From NCBI GenBank assembly GCA_029531795.1, contig JAPEIS010000005.1, forward strand, positions 1,238,001 through 1,302,000: a stretch of DNA of 64,000 bases, read 5' to 3'. The notes beneath the pieces are model-generated. The model worked only from the letters and a program-made list of their open reading frames with translations, ran no database searches and was not told the DNA's origin. This stretch comes from Sclerotinia nivalis (lineage: Eukaryota; Ascomycota; Leotiomycetes; Helotiales; Sclerotiniaceae). Positions within the stretch are counted from its first letter, which is position 1. The number at the start of each line of letters is the position of its first letter. The translations under genes were made by a program, and so were the position numbers. Positions 23,320-35,448 of this stretch are shown in pieces.

Positions 23320-24774
23320 TCACTCGGCTTCGTATTCATCCTCATATTCCTCTAATCCCTGATCTTCTTCTTCATCATATGCTTCTTCCTGTCCCAACTG
23401 AGAATCATGATCTGATGAATCTCCGTCTTCGTTTTTCTTAGTATCGTGATCTGTAATTGTATCTTCTGGATAAGATGTCGGATTCATCTTCATCCTGTCG
23501 TCCTGGAATTCCACACTCTTTCTTGCCCTAGGTTTTTCTTCCTTATCTTCTATGGCTCGTGTTTCAACAACTACATCTCCACTCCAGGCTCTACACCTCT
23601 TCACTTCTTCGCCGCATCTTAAACAAGTCCAGCCCTCACCCTCCTCTGCTTCCAATTTACTAGCTATGCATACAAAGCAATATATACAACCGCATTCTAC
23701 TGTCTCATATGGATTGGTGATATCGGTTTGCGCACTTCCAATCACACCGGTACTAGCAGCTGCGGCCATAACTCCTTCTTCCGTTGCTTGTAACGCATTT
23801 TGATCATGGTAACAAATAGCACATGTACGTTCGGGGAGGAAAGCAAGTTCGCCTTTCTTTGAACTGCTGGAAAGCTCGTCGGCGGATGATGTATTGAAGA
23901 GTGATTTCGTACGTCTCCAAAAGCGTGATAGAAAGCGTCGCCAGCGAGAGATTCCCACAAGCGGGAGGACGAAAAGGAGAAATTCGGTAAAGGCATGCCA
24001 GACAAGTTGGCGATTGAGGTATTCGAATGATACTTCCCGACTGACCTGGCTGGTAGGGGGTGCTAGTCGCAATCTCAAAATTCGATCCAGTAACGTACGA
24101 TATCTGCCATTTACGAGGAATACGAGAAAGGATGCGAAGGCGGCGGTGGAGTGGACGTTTGTAAAGAGGTCTGTAATGCGGGAGAGTCGACTAATAAGGG
24201 GCGAGGGGGTATCATATCCATTGTCTGAATCGACCAGGTAATTTTCCCAACGTGTCCAGGCATACTTCCCGCCTACAGTGAAGAGACCATATAAACCTTT
24301 CTGCCATTTTGATGGAGATACCAAAACGGATCCAGATTGTCGCGCATCGGTGAATTTTAAATTCTGCAATGTAGCTCCATACGTAGCATCATGATCCCAA
24401 ATACTGAGTTTGAAAAGAATAGCTCTTAGTGCTAGCATTATCTCCGCAGACCAATCATCTTGTATATGAGTTCCGAAATACTTGAGACCTTCACCCACTT
24501 GCCCTTTCAACAAATCCAATAACTCCTCATCCAATAACTCAGCGTCGACTTGACCGACTCGAAAAGAAGGACGAGTCCCTTCGCGCCCCGATATCATATC
24601 CCATGTTGTGAGACCTGCAGTACCTATTCGTGAGAAGGGGAAAGGAAGAGAGGAAACGCGCTGGGAGATGGCGGTGTTGCGTCGACGATTAAGGTGAGTT
24701 TGGGCAGCTACTTCACGAGCTTGACGACGAGCGGCAACGCGCTGTTGCGCGACAATAAAATGGTTGGATGTCAT
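23320..24774 (-). CDS. PEX2: Peroxisome biogenesis factor 2 (RING E3 ligase)
   Basis: A single exon of 484 residues. The N-terminal ~300 residues are the Pex2/Pex12 membrane domain: VGQVDAELLDEELLDLLKGQ, LRAILFKLSIW, the loop GLYGLFTVGGKYAWTR and RYRTLLDRILRLRL. A C-terminal RING follows: CAIC near residue 320, a loop of about 40 residues, then VECGCIYCFVC and CLRCGEEV. In the second metal block a Cys (CGC) stands where classical RINGs have His, a variant common in fungal Pex2. With Pex10 and Pex12 it forms the peroxisomal retrotranslocation channel that mono-ubiquitinates the import receptor Pex5. The tail after ~410 is acidic (DEEEDQGLEEYEDEYEAE) and longer than in yeast. Start ATG is the first of the frame. 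Call is firm. Confidence 0.92.
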   Translation of the reverse strand: MTSNHFIVAQQRVAARRQAREVAAQTHLNRRRNTAISQRVSSLPFPFSRIGTAGLTTWDMISGREGTRPSFRVGQVDAELLDEELLDLLKGQVGEGLKYFGTHIQDDWSAEIMLALRAILFKLSIWDHDATYGATLQNLKFTDARQSGSVLVSPSKWQKGLYGLFTVGGKYAWTRWENYLVDSDNGYDTPSPLISRLSRITDLFTNVHSTAAFASFLVFLVNGRYRTLLDRILRLRLAPPTSQVSREVSFEYLNRQLVWHAFTEFLLFVLPLVGISRWRRFLSRFWRRTKSLFNTSSADELSSSSKKGELAFLPERTCAICYHDQNALQATEEGVMAAAASTGVIGSAQTDITNPYETVECGCIYCFVCIASKLEAEEGEGWTCLRCGEEVKRCRAWSGDVVVETRAIEDKEEKPRARKSVEFQDDRMKMNPTSYPEDTITDHDTKKNEDGDSSDHDSQLGQEEAYDEEEDQGLEEYEDEYEAE

Positions 24775-27184
24775 CGGAAGAGCATCGAATGTATATCTTC
24801 ACTATGCTCTCTAGAAGTTTATTCGTATGACTTGAGAGGTGATATGATTTGATGTGAAATAGTGAGAATGCAGGGGTCCTGAACTTGGAAGCTTGTGTTG
24901 ATGTGAATGCCGAGGTACTTTCCGACCTTCCGTTTCCAGGGGATTTACGCTAAGATCAATCTAGATTAGCGGAAGAAGCTCCTGTGGATTTCTAGAACTC
25001 TGCCAAATTAGTCATTTCCGTGTCACGTTTCTCAAAGTTCAAAGAACGTTTCTGTTTTTGTTTCTTAAGTCCTTAAAATTGTCATTATTTTGGTTTCTTT
25101 CCCGAACCACTATCAGCAAAATGCTGTGTGACTACTAGGTAGTTTGTGTCAATCCTTTCTCTGCATATGAATACGCGTGCGCCGGTACATACATACTCGC
25201 TGTGCGCCCTTCATGTCTACAGTTTGATTGGCTCATCCATGCTCTTTACTATCCCATTGTCTTGCATATCTTTTTTGAATTGCCAATAGCCAGGGTCGAA
25301 GAAGAACCCAATACACATATGTTCAGGGCGCTTCGAAACTGTCCATGATCCTGATATGTATAACTTGTCTTAAGCTCACTGTCAAGGATCTCTTGGGCAG
25401 CCGTTCGGGGCTTCCTTCACAATTTCAGAAGCTTAATTTGAATATTCCACTGGATTGGTTTATCAAATTCCGCTAAATACCTACCCGAGGGTATCGTTGT
25501 AATGGATCACCAGTCTTTTGGTCAATTTGGGATCATGACAAACAACCAAAATGATTACTAAAATACTAGAATGTAAGCTGACCGTTGTACAAGCAGCCAC
25601 ATACTATCAATACCCCAATTTACACACTCTATCACCATGAACTCAGCCCACTCACAAGAAGAAATCCACAATGCGTGAGATAAGATCTTACATATTTCGT
25701 TACGTTTCCATTTGAGAGTTTTCTTCCCTGGCAATGCTCTACCTTCTTTCTCCAGTTACTCGTTTTCCGCACTTTTGAAGTGCTTCTCGTTCTTCGAATC
25801 CTCGTTCTACGGACTCAGTCAATGTCCCTGCATTACCTGCAATGTGCTGACCTGACATTCACCGCTAACAGTGTTGCTGCCTGATGATTCTTTTGACTTT
25901 TCTTTTTGTGGTCTGAATATTGTATCTCTCCACAGTTAATTTTGAAGAACACCCCTCCATCAATTTGGCGGGATGGCTAGTGAAACTTCATTGAGCTTAC
26001 CCTTTATATGTCATGCATAGTATCCCTGGGGATTTCCACCAGCTGCCCCGCCGTCGAGCTTGCCGCAGGGCTGGGGGCTGAAGAATACTTCCGGAGTCTA
26101 TTCTACTTAAAGTTAATGGTCTGCCAAATGGTGTATCTCTAGGTGTTTCGAAAGTGGCTCCGACATCATAGAAGCCTCTGGGATTGGATTACATTCTATT
26201 CATGCTAAGACTCACGAGATACTACTCTCTGCAATCTTAAACAGCTAGCAAAGAGGTCTGATTCTAGCCTATAAATTCATTCCATTAAATTTGTATTCAA
26301 TAGGTTGAAGATGGATGGGTATTTACCGCATTGGCTTCGTGAGAATCCGCGACTACGTCACCTAAAGCAAACCCCATGTCGTTCGTCTCAACCCTAATAG
26401 CTCATCTCAGTGAAGGAGGAAATGATTGGTTATCGGCAAAGTTTCTGCCTAGTCTTAGTCTTAGAGTGCGCATCCGGCTGTGCCCTAGATCCCCAATTCT
26501 CGTAGACCATGTTATCATTAGTACATACGTATCATTATCGCATGATAGAGAAATGACCCCATGACTACTAGGAGCGGCGACCGCGGCCGTGGGGATACCA
26601 AGTTATCGCCGGGACTTTTCCACTGTTCAACTAGATTTACTATTTCTCTCAAACCCCTTTGGGTTTGGTACACTCCATACTTGATGCAATGTAACACGAC
26701 AAGAAATGGAATGATTGGCTTGTGGAGCGATAGCGGATGCAGATTTATGGCAATCGCTCACGGTGGCTTGCTTCTTAATGCATTGCATGAATTCCCAAAA
26801 CCACTTATTTCTTGCGACTTCCTGATCTATTTTGGTCTAGCCGATTAATCTCTTTCTGGTCTCGAACTTTTTGCTGACATGAGCTTCACTCTGCTTACAT
26901 CAGAAGAACATGGATGTGGAACAGGGGTCAACTCAAGCTCGCGCGGATCACATTATACACAACCAATCTTCTTCAACCATGAAATTATTTTCAAGAATAT
27001 GTCATGGCCTACTTATCAATGTCATCAGCTTGCCACACCAACTCTCAACTCGTAAACAGCGTACTATAGTACAATCTCTATAACTTGTGAGGTTCCATCT
27101 AGTCTATATCTTTCAAAACGCGTAGCTCCATCGAAATACTCTACAACCCGAGAACCCGAGCATTCGCCTCATCACCAAGAAGTT
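24775..27184. other. Intergenic region, 2.4 kb
   Basis: Divergent spacer between PEX2 and the Zn cluster regulator. Short frames at 26376-26564 and 26561-26848 have no domain and no splice partners that I can support. It must contain both promoters. Confidence 0.5.
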
Positions 27185-29476
27185 ATGGATTCTGAGGGAT
27201 TCGGATCACCATTTCCATCCCCGATAGTCCCGGAAGATCCCCTCGCAATGTTCTTTGACTTTGGAACGCCGGTTCAGGAAGCCCAGAATACTTATAAAAA
27301 CACGACCCAAAGCCACGTGTCTAGAGGTGGTATGAGGGTCTCGTTAGCATGTGTACCGGTACGTTGAGACTATATTTTACCTCTCAGTATACTAATCATT
27401 GAATAGTGCCGGAGTCGTCATGTAAAATGCGGAGCAGAAATGCCTTCGTGCAGTCGTTGTCAGCAAGATGATAAGCCATGTTTCTATGCGAAGTCACGAA
27501 GAGGCATGCGAGACAAGAATGCCCCTCGAAAAAGAAACTCGGCAAAAGAACAGTTCAGAGGACGTTCTGTTGGAATAGAGCAAGGAGGATATTCTACTCC
27601 AACAGGAAGCCTTGTTGGAAATTCATCTAATGAATCATGGTCTGGCGCAGTTTCTGATGCTTCCGTGAGCCCTAATAGCTCTTCTTCACGACTAAACAGT
27701 GCTAAGCCTGTGGACCCAAGAAGATTGATCGATCTTTACTACAAGTTCGTCAATCTAGACTCCTCAACGCATCTTATCACTGACATTCAATAGTTTCTTC
27801 CACAAAGCCCATCCTTATGTCATTCCGAAACATCATTTCCTGAACAGACTGAAATCTGATCCAGACTCCCTTAATAACCTCCTACCAGTAATGCAATATA
27901 TTGGATCACTCTATGCACCTGATCTCCCATCAGCAGAATTCAGAGCTATAGCTTTAAGCCAACTAGATCTTCCAAGTTTACCACAAAATGGCTTTAGTGT
28001 TCAAGCTTTGCTTCTACTGGCCATTGCCATCCACGCAGAAGATGAAAGAGGAAAGGCGCGTGCCATTTTGGATAGGAATATATGTATGGCGTTGGAGATC
28101 GGTATGAATCACCGAACTTTTGCTGGACTAGAAAGAGATCTGGTGTTAGCCGAAAGCTGGAGGAGAACCTATTGGGAACTGTATGTTCTCGATGGTGTAT
28201 TTTCTGGTATTGCTTGTGCTTCTAGTTTTATGTAAGTGACCTTGCATGAGCGATTGTAATGTCCATGTGTTAACATATTCTAGCTTATCCGCGGTTGAAG
28301 CACACGTAGATCTACCTTGTGAAGATCACGAATATGAAAGTGGAGTATGTAATTTTACTCACCTTACACTTCTCCCCGCACATGGCCAAAAATTCTAACC
28401 CTCTATAGCATATTCCACGACCTCGAGCCCTTTCTGAATATGACTCCCGTGATTTCGAAGACGAAATCCCAATCTTCTCCTCTTTCACATACCTCATTGA
28501 CCTTGTCCGCATCATCGGCACCATTCTTAGTATTCACGACATCATAGGCAAGAATCTTGAATCCGCTGTTACCAATGCCGACGCTATGCTTGTTAATTGG
28601 AAACTTCATTTACCAGTGGAAAAACAAGGGGTGGTGGATAAGAACGAGGAAGTAGATGAGTTGTTATTTCAGGCACAAAATTTGTTACAAACGTACGTTT
28701 TGTTCATTTCCCGTCAATCTCTTTCTATTAGCTAGTTTTATGTGGACATATGACGTTAACCAAATAATCACAGACTCCTAGTAGTTATCCACCGCCCCCT
28801 TTCACGCCTCTATCATTCGCCTCTCGAGAATATTTCCCGCTGCGCACCACCACCACCTACATCTCCCCCAACCGGCAACGAAGATCTAACTCGCTGGTTG
28901 CACACCAAGAAAACCATCGAAGCGGCTCAAACTGCTATAAATCTCTATGCACTCCCAAGTCCAATATTATTGCATACGCCATTAGGTATCTGTGGAATCA
29001 CAAAGGCAACGCTAGCAAATTTAAGCGCGTGTGCATATGTGTATGATGACAGGGGAGATGGAAACAGAGGTGAACGTGAAGGAAAAGAATCAGCTGAATG
29101 GAGGATGGCGAGGGATAGGATAAGATTGGGATTAGGCGCTACTAAGGTATTAGCAGGTGTTTGGGAGGGCGCGAGGGGAACAGAAAGGGAATTGAAGATT
29201 ATTGCTAGAGGAGTTTTTGCAAATGCAAGTTTGGGTGTGGAGAGGAGTAGGGGGAGTACACCGGGGATGGGTGGAGTAATGGGAAGCACGTCGATTCATG
29301 GGGGGTTTGCGGAACGCACGACGGGATTTGAGGGGACGGGTGGAGATATAATGGAAGGAGACTTTGAGGAGGATTTTAGGGCGGGAGAATTAGAGTATCT
29401 GGGCATTCTGAATGGGTTGGCCGTAGGGACAAATGCTGGAATTGTGGGGAGTGGCGGGACATCCAATAGCTACTGA
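27185..29476 (+). CDS. Zn(II)2Cys6 fungal-specific transcription factor
   Basis: Six exons (27185-27358, 27407-27744, 27794-28231, 28284-28344, 28409-28692, 28774-29476) splice to a 665-residue protein with no phase conflict. The zinc cluster spans the first intron: Cys 56, 59, 66, 73, 76 and 83 in ACVPCRSRHVKC and PSCSRCQQDDKPC. It is followed by a basic linker (RDKNAPRKRN) and, from ~165, the fungal_trans middle homology region, recognisable by DLYYNFFHKAHPYVIPKHHF, VQALLLLAIAIHAEDERGKA and a WRRTYWELYVLDG motif. Such proteins bind CGG triplets as dimers and regulate metabolism or pathway genes; the target is unknown. The C-terminal ~100 residues are Gly-rich and poorly ordered. Exon 2 uses GTTCGT as donor because only that join restores the conserved YYNFFH. 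No adjacent pathway cluster suggests a target. Confidence 0.9.
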
Positions 29477-30222
29477 AGTGAAGAAGAGAAAAGAAAGATT
29501 GAGTTCAACACTGCTGGGAATGGTATTGATTCGTTTTACGTGGATATAAAAGTACTCGCGTAAATAACAAAGTAGGTATAAGTGTCATATGCGCTAGGTG
29601 CGGAGTTTGGGTTTGTTGTATGGAAAATGCACTTTTGGTTTCGGCTTTGCTGCACACGAAAAGGTGGATTGGATAGAGATCTATATCCATGTGTGAGATA
29701 TAAAATGGCGTAGAAAAAATAATAAAAGAAACTCAGAGTAGAAAAAGAAAAAAATTATCCCAAATACAACATGTGCTCTATAATTACAGTAGAAAAAACC
29801 GCTTGATTTTTGAGTGGAGACGAATGAGGGGTTGAAATTCATATATAGCTCGAATGGAATCTCTACTTCCATTCTAGAGGTATGATAGACCGGTTCGTGA
29901 AATGAGATGAAAATGAAATTGCCGCTCGTTTGCAAATTGACTTTCGATACATGAGGCACGTGATCACGCGACGGCTATCACAGTCGCTCAACTTCCCCTC
30001 ACGAGAAATTTCTATGGTGAACAACTATCTTCCCAGCCTCTTCCTTCCATCTCACAAAGGTGCTGGGCTACGTGTGTTTGTGTCGTGTGGTAAACCTTCA
30101 CTAACATAATTCTGCTCACAAAACGAACGCGTCACAATATTCGTCTTGTCAACATTACTGAATAAATCTCGACCAATATCAATCGGAAGTCGTATTAATT
30201 CGAAAGTCAAAGTTCCACAGCC
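29477..30222. other. Intergenic spacer with DUF7918 gene promoter
   Basis: Contains the 3' flank of the regulator gene and the promoter of the DUF7918 gene. A CACGTGATCACG motif is present near 29957-29968. No gene seen. Confidence 0.5.
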
Positions 30223-31572
30223 ATGGCAATTCTCGAGGCTGTTCCTGGAATCAAGGTTACTGTGTGCGTCGATAAGCAAGCTCTTCAAGAGTACGACGAT
30301 GATGAGCTTGAGGCTGTTCCTGAAGGAGAGGTCGAAAAATATCAAGCTTCCAGGACGGTTGCTAAATATATCGAATCGAGAACCGGCAAAAATTTCAGAA
30401 TAAAGCTCGAAATAAGCAAAGCATACAGATTTGACTCCCCGACCGTTGGCTTCTTTGTTTTTGTAGATGGAGTGCGAGTTCGTAAAACATATGGTGGCGA
30501 GAGACACATTCCTCTGTAAGTTTTTTCATTGATGAGCAAATTTGAGCTGTGCTCTTCACGATCAAACGAATAAGAGTGTATTTCAAATACCCCATATTTC
30601 CAAACCATAATTCTTTAGCCCCAAAGACTCATTTTCTTGGTAGGGCCATGGAGGTGGGAGGTATCGTAACTGAATCGGAGAATGGGCAAACCCTCGTGAA
30701 GCCATTTATTTTCAGCAACATAATCACAAGTAAGTCAGGAGTCATTGCCAAGTGAGCCATACATATACCTTTTCACTAATTTTCTCGAAGGTGTCGATGA
30801 TTCAAAGTTAGCATCCATAAAAGAGGATTCAGACCGACTGAGCGTTGTTGGAGAGATCATGGTGAAAGTCTATCGTAAAAGTGCGAGCCGTCGAGCACCT
30901 GCCAAACCGCTCTCAAAATAAAACTCAAAGTTGATACATCAACACCAGTGCACGAAAAGGCGCTCAAGGGACAAGCTATGTCACATGGCACTACGTGAGT
31001 CAGCTCCTGATACCACAAAGCCCACAAGCTATGTAAGAATAGTCTGACGAGTAATCTTGCATTAGACTAGGAGTTCCTCAAGCCGTGATGAAGAAGAAAA
31101 GATATACATCGCGTTATCTGGACGGAGAAGACTACCCGATTGCCATCTACCGATTCAAGTACAGGTCTAAGAGTTAGCATCACGCTTTCACCCTCGTATT
31201 TTGCTAACAAGTGCAGGGTCCCTTCAATCTCTCTTGATACTCGAGAGAACCCCAGAGCTATCCCCTTTTCCCTCCCCTTCTCCAATTCCGAATGGAGCTT
31301 CAGGAGCTTCAGGATCTTTTAATCTTGATAGCCTCGATGCAACCCAGAAGGCCAAGCTTCAAGAGTTTCTGGGAAATTTGATGGTATGATCCATCCATGA
31401 TTGTTTCTGCCCGCGCTAACTTCATCTTTATCAGGGAACTGGCACTCAGTCCAATGGAGAGAGGAAGATCAAGCGGGAAAGAGAGGAAGGTGGCAGTGGA
31501 CCTAAGGCGAGCAAGCGATCAAGGAAGGGCAAACGTGTGGAAATTGATCTGACAGGAGATGATTCCGATTGA
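30223..31572 (+). CDS. DUF7918 domain protein, copy A
   Basis: Exons 30223-30515, 30644-30729, 30791-30994 (internally disturbed), 31066-31172, 31217-31383 and 31435-31572. The product follows the fungal DUF7918 layout: a beta-rich core (PGIKVTVCVDKQALQEYDDD, then RTVAKYIESRTGKNFRIKLE), the block HEKALKGQAMSHGT, a second strand region YPIAIYRFKYRS-LQSLLILERTPE, and a basic tail. It ends KRVEIDLTGDDSD, a SUMO-interaction-like motif after an NLS-like KRSRKGKR. In exon 3 the frame meets a TAA after KPLSK; reading is restored either by a 68-bp GTGCGA...CAG intron (30881-30948), giving ~308 residues, or by a one-base slip in the AAAATAAAA run. Copy B has coding sequence in the matching place, which favours the slip. 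Function of the family is unknown; nuclear location is inferred. Confidence 0.8.
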
Positions 31573-32691
31573 GTCGAGCGGATCTTTGCAATTTCTTTCG
31601 AGCTACTCTGGGGCGTCGCTACAAGGGTCTGTACTGTGCAACTCTTTACCAGCTATGGAACGAGGAGGATCCAAAATTAATGGTGATAAATCAGTATTCA
31701 CAAAAGCGGTGCTCGAGATTGCTAAAGTTTAATAATTAGGCCATAAAGCTAGCTAAAGCATAGCAAAATATCTAGTCATCTACTAGTGACGAAAATTAAT
31801 ACACAATACACATTTATTTCCATGTCACCAGGCTTGAGTGAAAGCAATTATGCGGAAGGCATGAAGGTATGAAGAGAAATCTGCGATATATAATAATATT
31901 GATTTCAGCATCATCATCTTTGAACGAAATTAACTATGGAGCGGCCATGAGGAGGAGTAGACGGTACACTAACTAATATTGACGCATTACCTAGGATATC
32001 ACATCTGAAAAGAATACGCTTGGTATTCAAAGACCTTATTCATCACAGGGATCCAGAAGTTTCCTCGTTTGCCTTAAACTTAAACAGCGATGACTAGAAT
32101 GAAAATACATACAGGCCCGTCAACCTGCGGTGCGATGCTTCTACTTCATTTTTGTGGCAACCGGAGCATCTTTGGATCGAGGAATCGGCGAGAGGAAAGA
32201 TGGCTTTGCTGGAAGCTTGGAACCCGTTTGAATGGTAATACGTTACCTATGAAGAGCTTTCAAATCGACCTATCTTTGAAAATACCGTAACTTTATGTAT
32301 ATGCAGTAGATGAATTGCCGAGTGTGTGGTTTTTGTATGGTACCGAGAATATATGCACATAAGTTCAATATTCATTCAACGCGTAATGTGGCAGATTGTA
32401 AAATTAATGCTTGAGATCTGTGACACTAAGAAACTCAACATCACCGCACGAAAGCCCGCCGGACTAGATGAAGCCATACATTCATTTCTTCGCTGACGCG
32501 ACGCCATTAATTTATCTCTCCCATTACCTCCATTGCGCTATTGTACCCGATGAATATCTTCCCGCGCCTAAGAAATAGGTAGGGTATATCTGATCAACCA
32601 AAGATCCAGCAATGGCCGACTCCGGAACGCCACAAGGAAAATGAAGGTGAAATCTCTAGCGATTATAGATATCTGCAATGGGGATCCGTTT
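31573..32691. other. Convergent spacer between DUF7918 paralogues
   Basis: 1.1 kb of AT-rich sequence without a credible gene. A 66-residue frame at 32090-32290 has no recognisable features. Confidence 0.5.
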
Positions 32692-33894
32692 CTACCCATC
32701 TTCGTCAGAATCCGCAGTGAGATCAACGAACTGTGTAGTTCTAGGCTTCTTTCGCCGTGCTTGGTCTGAACTGCCTTCTCCGCTATCCCGCTCGCGTTTG
32801 ATTTTTCTCTCGGGAGTGTTAGATGAACGGTTCTACAGTAATATCAGCTTATGTGTGGAGTTGATATCATTAGGCTACCTACAGCAATACCTTCATTGCG
32901 TAGAAAAACCTTGAGCCGTTCCCGTTGAGCAGGCGTCAAATTCTCGACATCAACATCTAGTTCTGGGTCTGGGGTTGGGCTGTCCTCTAACTCAGGAGTT
33001 CGCTCAATGATCAATAACTGCTTGAGAGATTCTGTATTGACGTTAGTAATGATTCCCCACTCAGCTATTTTGCATTGCACCTTTAGACCGGTATTTAAAC
33101 TTGTATATGGCTACAGGATAGTCGTTGCCATCGATCTTTGTTACTTGAACTTCCTTTGTAGTAGGGATAGGGATTTCTGTCGAGTACCTAAAAGTATAAG
33201 TCGGATGATGGGTGCATTATGATTATCATCCAACTTACGAGACATTGTGGGATTTAGCTTGACCTTTAAGCGCCTTTTCATGAAACTTATTATTGGAGCT
33301 GGTTTTCTGTTGATGAGGATGAGGACGAGGTGCTACTGGTGTTTCTGCAGATGCTCGCCAGATTCTGACCTCAATCGTACCAATCTTTTCGGCTTCAGCC
33401 TTGTCTTTGTTTAAGCTCGAGAGTCGAGACTCTTCATTTGCTGTGCAATCTTAGCACAAGTATTAACAGAATAAGGATTTGTCAAATTAAGACAACGTAC
33501 AGATATCAAGCTTAGAAAACCTAAACTTTCGTAGTGTCCATCGTCCTGGGCCATTTTTGGATGAAGGATGGAAAGTCGTTGGGCCTTCAATTATCCGATG
33601 CTGTTCTATTTGACCTGGTCTAAACAATATCGAATGAGAAGGATTGCCGTCAACTAAAACATCTATTCTGAGATTTGGCGCATCCATCTTGAATTGGGGT
33701 GACGCAGAGCATTTAATGCTGAACTCACCACCATCAATGGCTTCAATATATCTGGACACTGTTCTGAGGGCTTGATATTTGCCAGCCGGTCCCGATCCAA
33801 CCTCTACTTCCTCATCATCATTGTATTCCTGAACTTCCGCTCCATTCAATTGGATAGTAACGTCCAGATTCGGAAGTTTGTCGAGTACAACCAT
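32692..33894 (-). CDS. DUF7918 domain protein, copy B
   Basis: Five exons (33894-33501, 33440-33239, 33187-33081, 33031-32883, 32832-32692) give 330 residues in a clean frame. The core mirrors copy A: LPNLDVTIQLNGAEVQEYND, RTVSRYIEAIDGGEFSIKC, GRWTLRKFRFSKL, KIGTIEVRIWRASA, HEKALKGQAKSH, YPVAIYKFKYRS and LKQLLIIERTPELEDSPTP. The tail is basic (PERKIKRERDSGEG, RRKKPR) and closes with QFVDLTADSDEDG, again a SUMO-interaction-like motif. It is transcribed towards copy A. Introns at the start of the FKYRS-to-(L)Q/K-LL join are at the same position in both genes, showing they are duplicates. The fourth intron donor is read as GTAGGT; GTATTG a few bases earlier is an alternative. Cellular role unknown. 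Confidence 0.85.
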
Positions 33895-34710
33895 CTCTTT
33901 GAAGTTGCGTGAAACTTTGACAAAATCGCGGTTTATGAATCAGAAGGAAATGGAAACTGTTAACTAGTCATAAAAGTCGTTAGCTTTCTGCAACGGGTAG
34001 AAATAGGTGCAAAGTCAATAATGTGGCTATTTCGATACTCACAGGTCGATTTGTGATGCCAATAAGACTAGTGTCGATTTGAGGATGCCTCATACAGCTG
34101 AGAATGGATTCGAATACTTGTAAAAGTTTTCGCTATCAAACACTTTCCGGAAATTGTTCCACGAAGAATTCAGATTTAAGGTAGTAGTTGTTTCGCAGGA
34201 TCTTGACTATATTCCGCGTCTTTCAATTGCAATCACCCGATGGTTATGTTTGGTCTTAAAAAGAGCCCAATTCGCGCGCCTAAAAGTTCCGACGCGCGAT
34301 ATCACGTGATTCACCCCAACATTTAAATGAACGTGACATACCGCTCATCCACATCGTCAACCCAGCAATCGTTGAGTTCAACGGTCAATAAACTCAAGTC
34401 TTCATTCGTTCCTATCCTTGTGCTCTGAAAGGAGCGCGCATAGATATCCATAGTAAGTCTTTCATTTTAAATATGAATCATATCTCAAAGTGATAAAAGC
34501 AAGTGTTGGGTATTTTGTTTCGTTTGCGGTGCATCCCAAGCCTAACGAATAGAAGTGATATAAAAATCTCTTACGGGTACAATACTTACTTTTTCTTTTC
34601 TATCTTTGTGCTAGTTATTACTTTTGGGCTAGATATTATCTTCTTACTAACTACATCTTCAGAACTCTTCTTCACAACTCTTCTTCCATCACCTTCCATA
34701 TGCAATAAAT
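33895..34710. promoter_or_regulatory. Divergent promoter region
   Basis: Spacer between DUF7918 copy B and the MYND gene. It holds GC-rich words GCGCGC and GACGCGCG near 34275-34300 and a TCACGTGA palindrome at about 34303-34310. A GTAAGT at 34453 may open a 5'-UTR intron of the MYND gene. Confidence 0.4.
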
Positions 34711-35448
34711 ATGGCGACCACCACCAGCCCTGACGTTGGCCTACGAAATCCATCGGCGTCGACCTGTACCATTTGCAATCTCCCAGCAAAAGACTGTGCA
34801 CGCTGTAAATCCGCCGCCTACTGTTCGTCCACATGCCAAACCCTAGATTGGCCTCTCCACAAAACGCTTTGCAAAAAGATCACCACAATGCCTCCACGTC
34901 CAAGTCCCATTCACAAACTTGGCATTCTCTTTCCTCCCGACAGCATGTCCCCAAAACTAGTTTGGGTGAACTTTAAGAAGACCAAAATTCCTGACGTCGA
35001 AGGGCTTTTCGATGCGCCGTATGTCGATGACTTTCTCTCTTATGGCCCGGGGGATCGATGGCATTACGAATAACTTTTGATCGAGCCGCAGAAAATCGAG
35101 CGAGCACGAAACATTAGCCACACGCTGGCTGTTTACATGCGGGATAACTTTGGATCTGATGGGTCGAAGATGACGCAGTCTGTTAATTCCATTACGGCTG
35201 GAAAGATGAAGCATGATTGGAAAGGACCTCTGTTTGTTGTTGCTTTCGAAGGGGTATCTGTTCCTCAAAGCTTGGTGTTGAAGGTGGGAGACATGTCTTT
35301 TAGCGCACCAGGGGGTGTTGCTTTTCAGAGAGGCATTGATGTTACTTTGAAAGACTTGAGAATAGTTCATGACTATTTCTTGGCTTATCCATATGGGGCG
35401 GCTCCTGGCCTCACATTGAAGGATCAGCATGGGAACAGCATAATATGA
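34711..35448 (+). pseudogene. MYND zinc-finger protein with one in-frame stop
   Basis: A single reading frame runs from ATG 34711 to TGA... stop at 35446-35448 and is broken only by TAA at 35071-35073. Residues ~19-54 are a MYND finger: CTICNLPAKDCARCKSAAYC, then SSTCQ, the His in PLHKTLC and the last Cys. The part after the stop (RNISHTLAVYMRDNFGSDGS, HDWKGPLFVVAFEG, VTLKDLRIVHDYF) is well conserved in style with the C-terminal domain of fungal MYND proteins, so it was coding until recently. A splice that would remove the TAA (GTATGT at 35019 to CAG at 35091) is 73 bp and breaks the frame. CAA to TAA is a CpA-to-TpA change, the RIP-preferred type. It could be a pseudogene, a strain-specific null, a 120-residue truncated product, or a base-call error. 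Confidence 0.7.

Noticed and set aside
23065..23355. 96-residue frame in the PEX2 3' flank
   Set aside because: Made of CCAT-type simple sequence and overlapping the 3' end of PEX2 on the other strand.
35019..35091. Intron that would remove the MYND stop (GTATGT...GCAG)
   Set aside because: Good splice signals but 73 bp long, so the conserved C-terminal frame would be lost.
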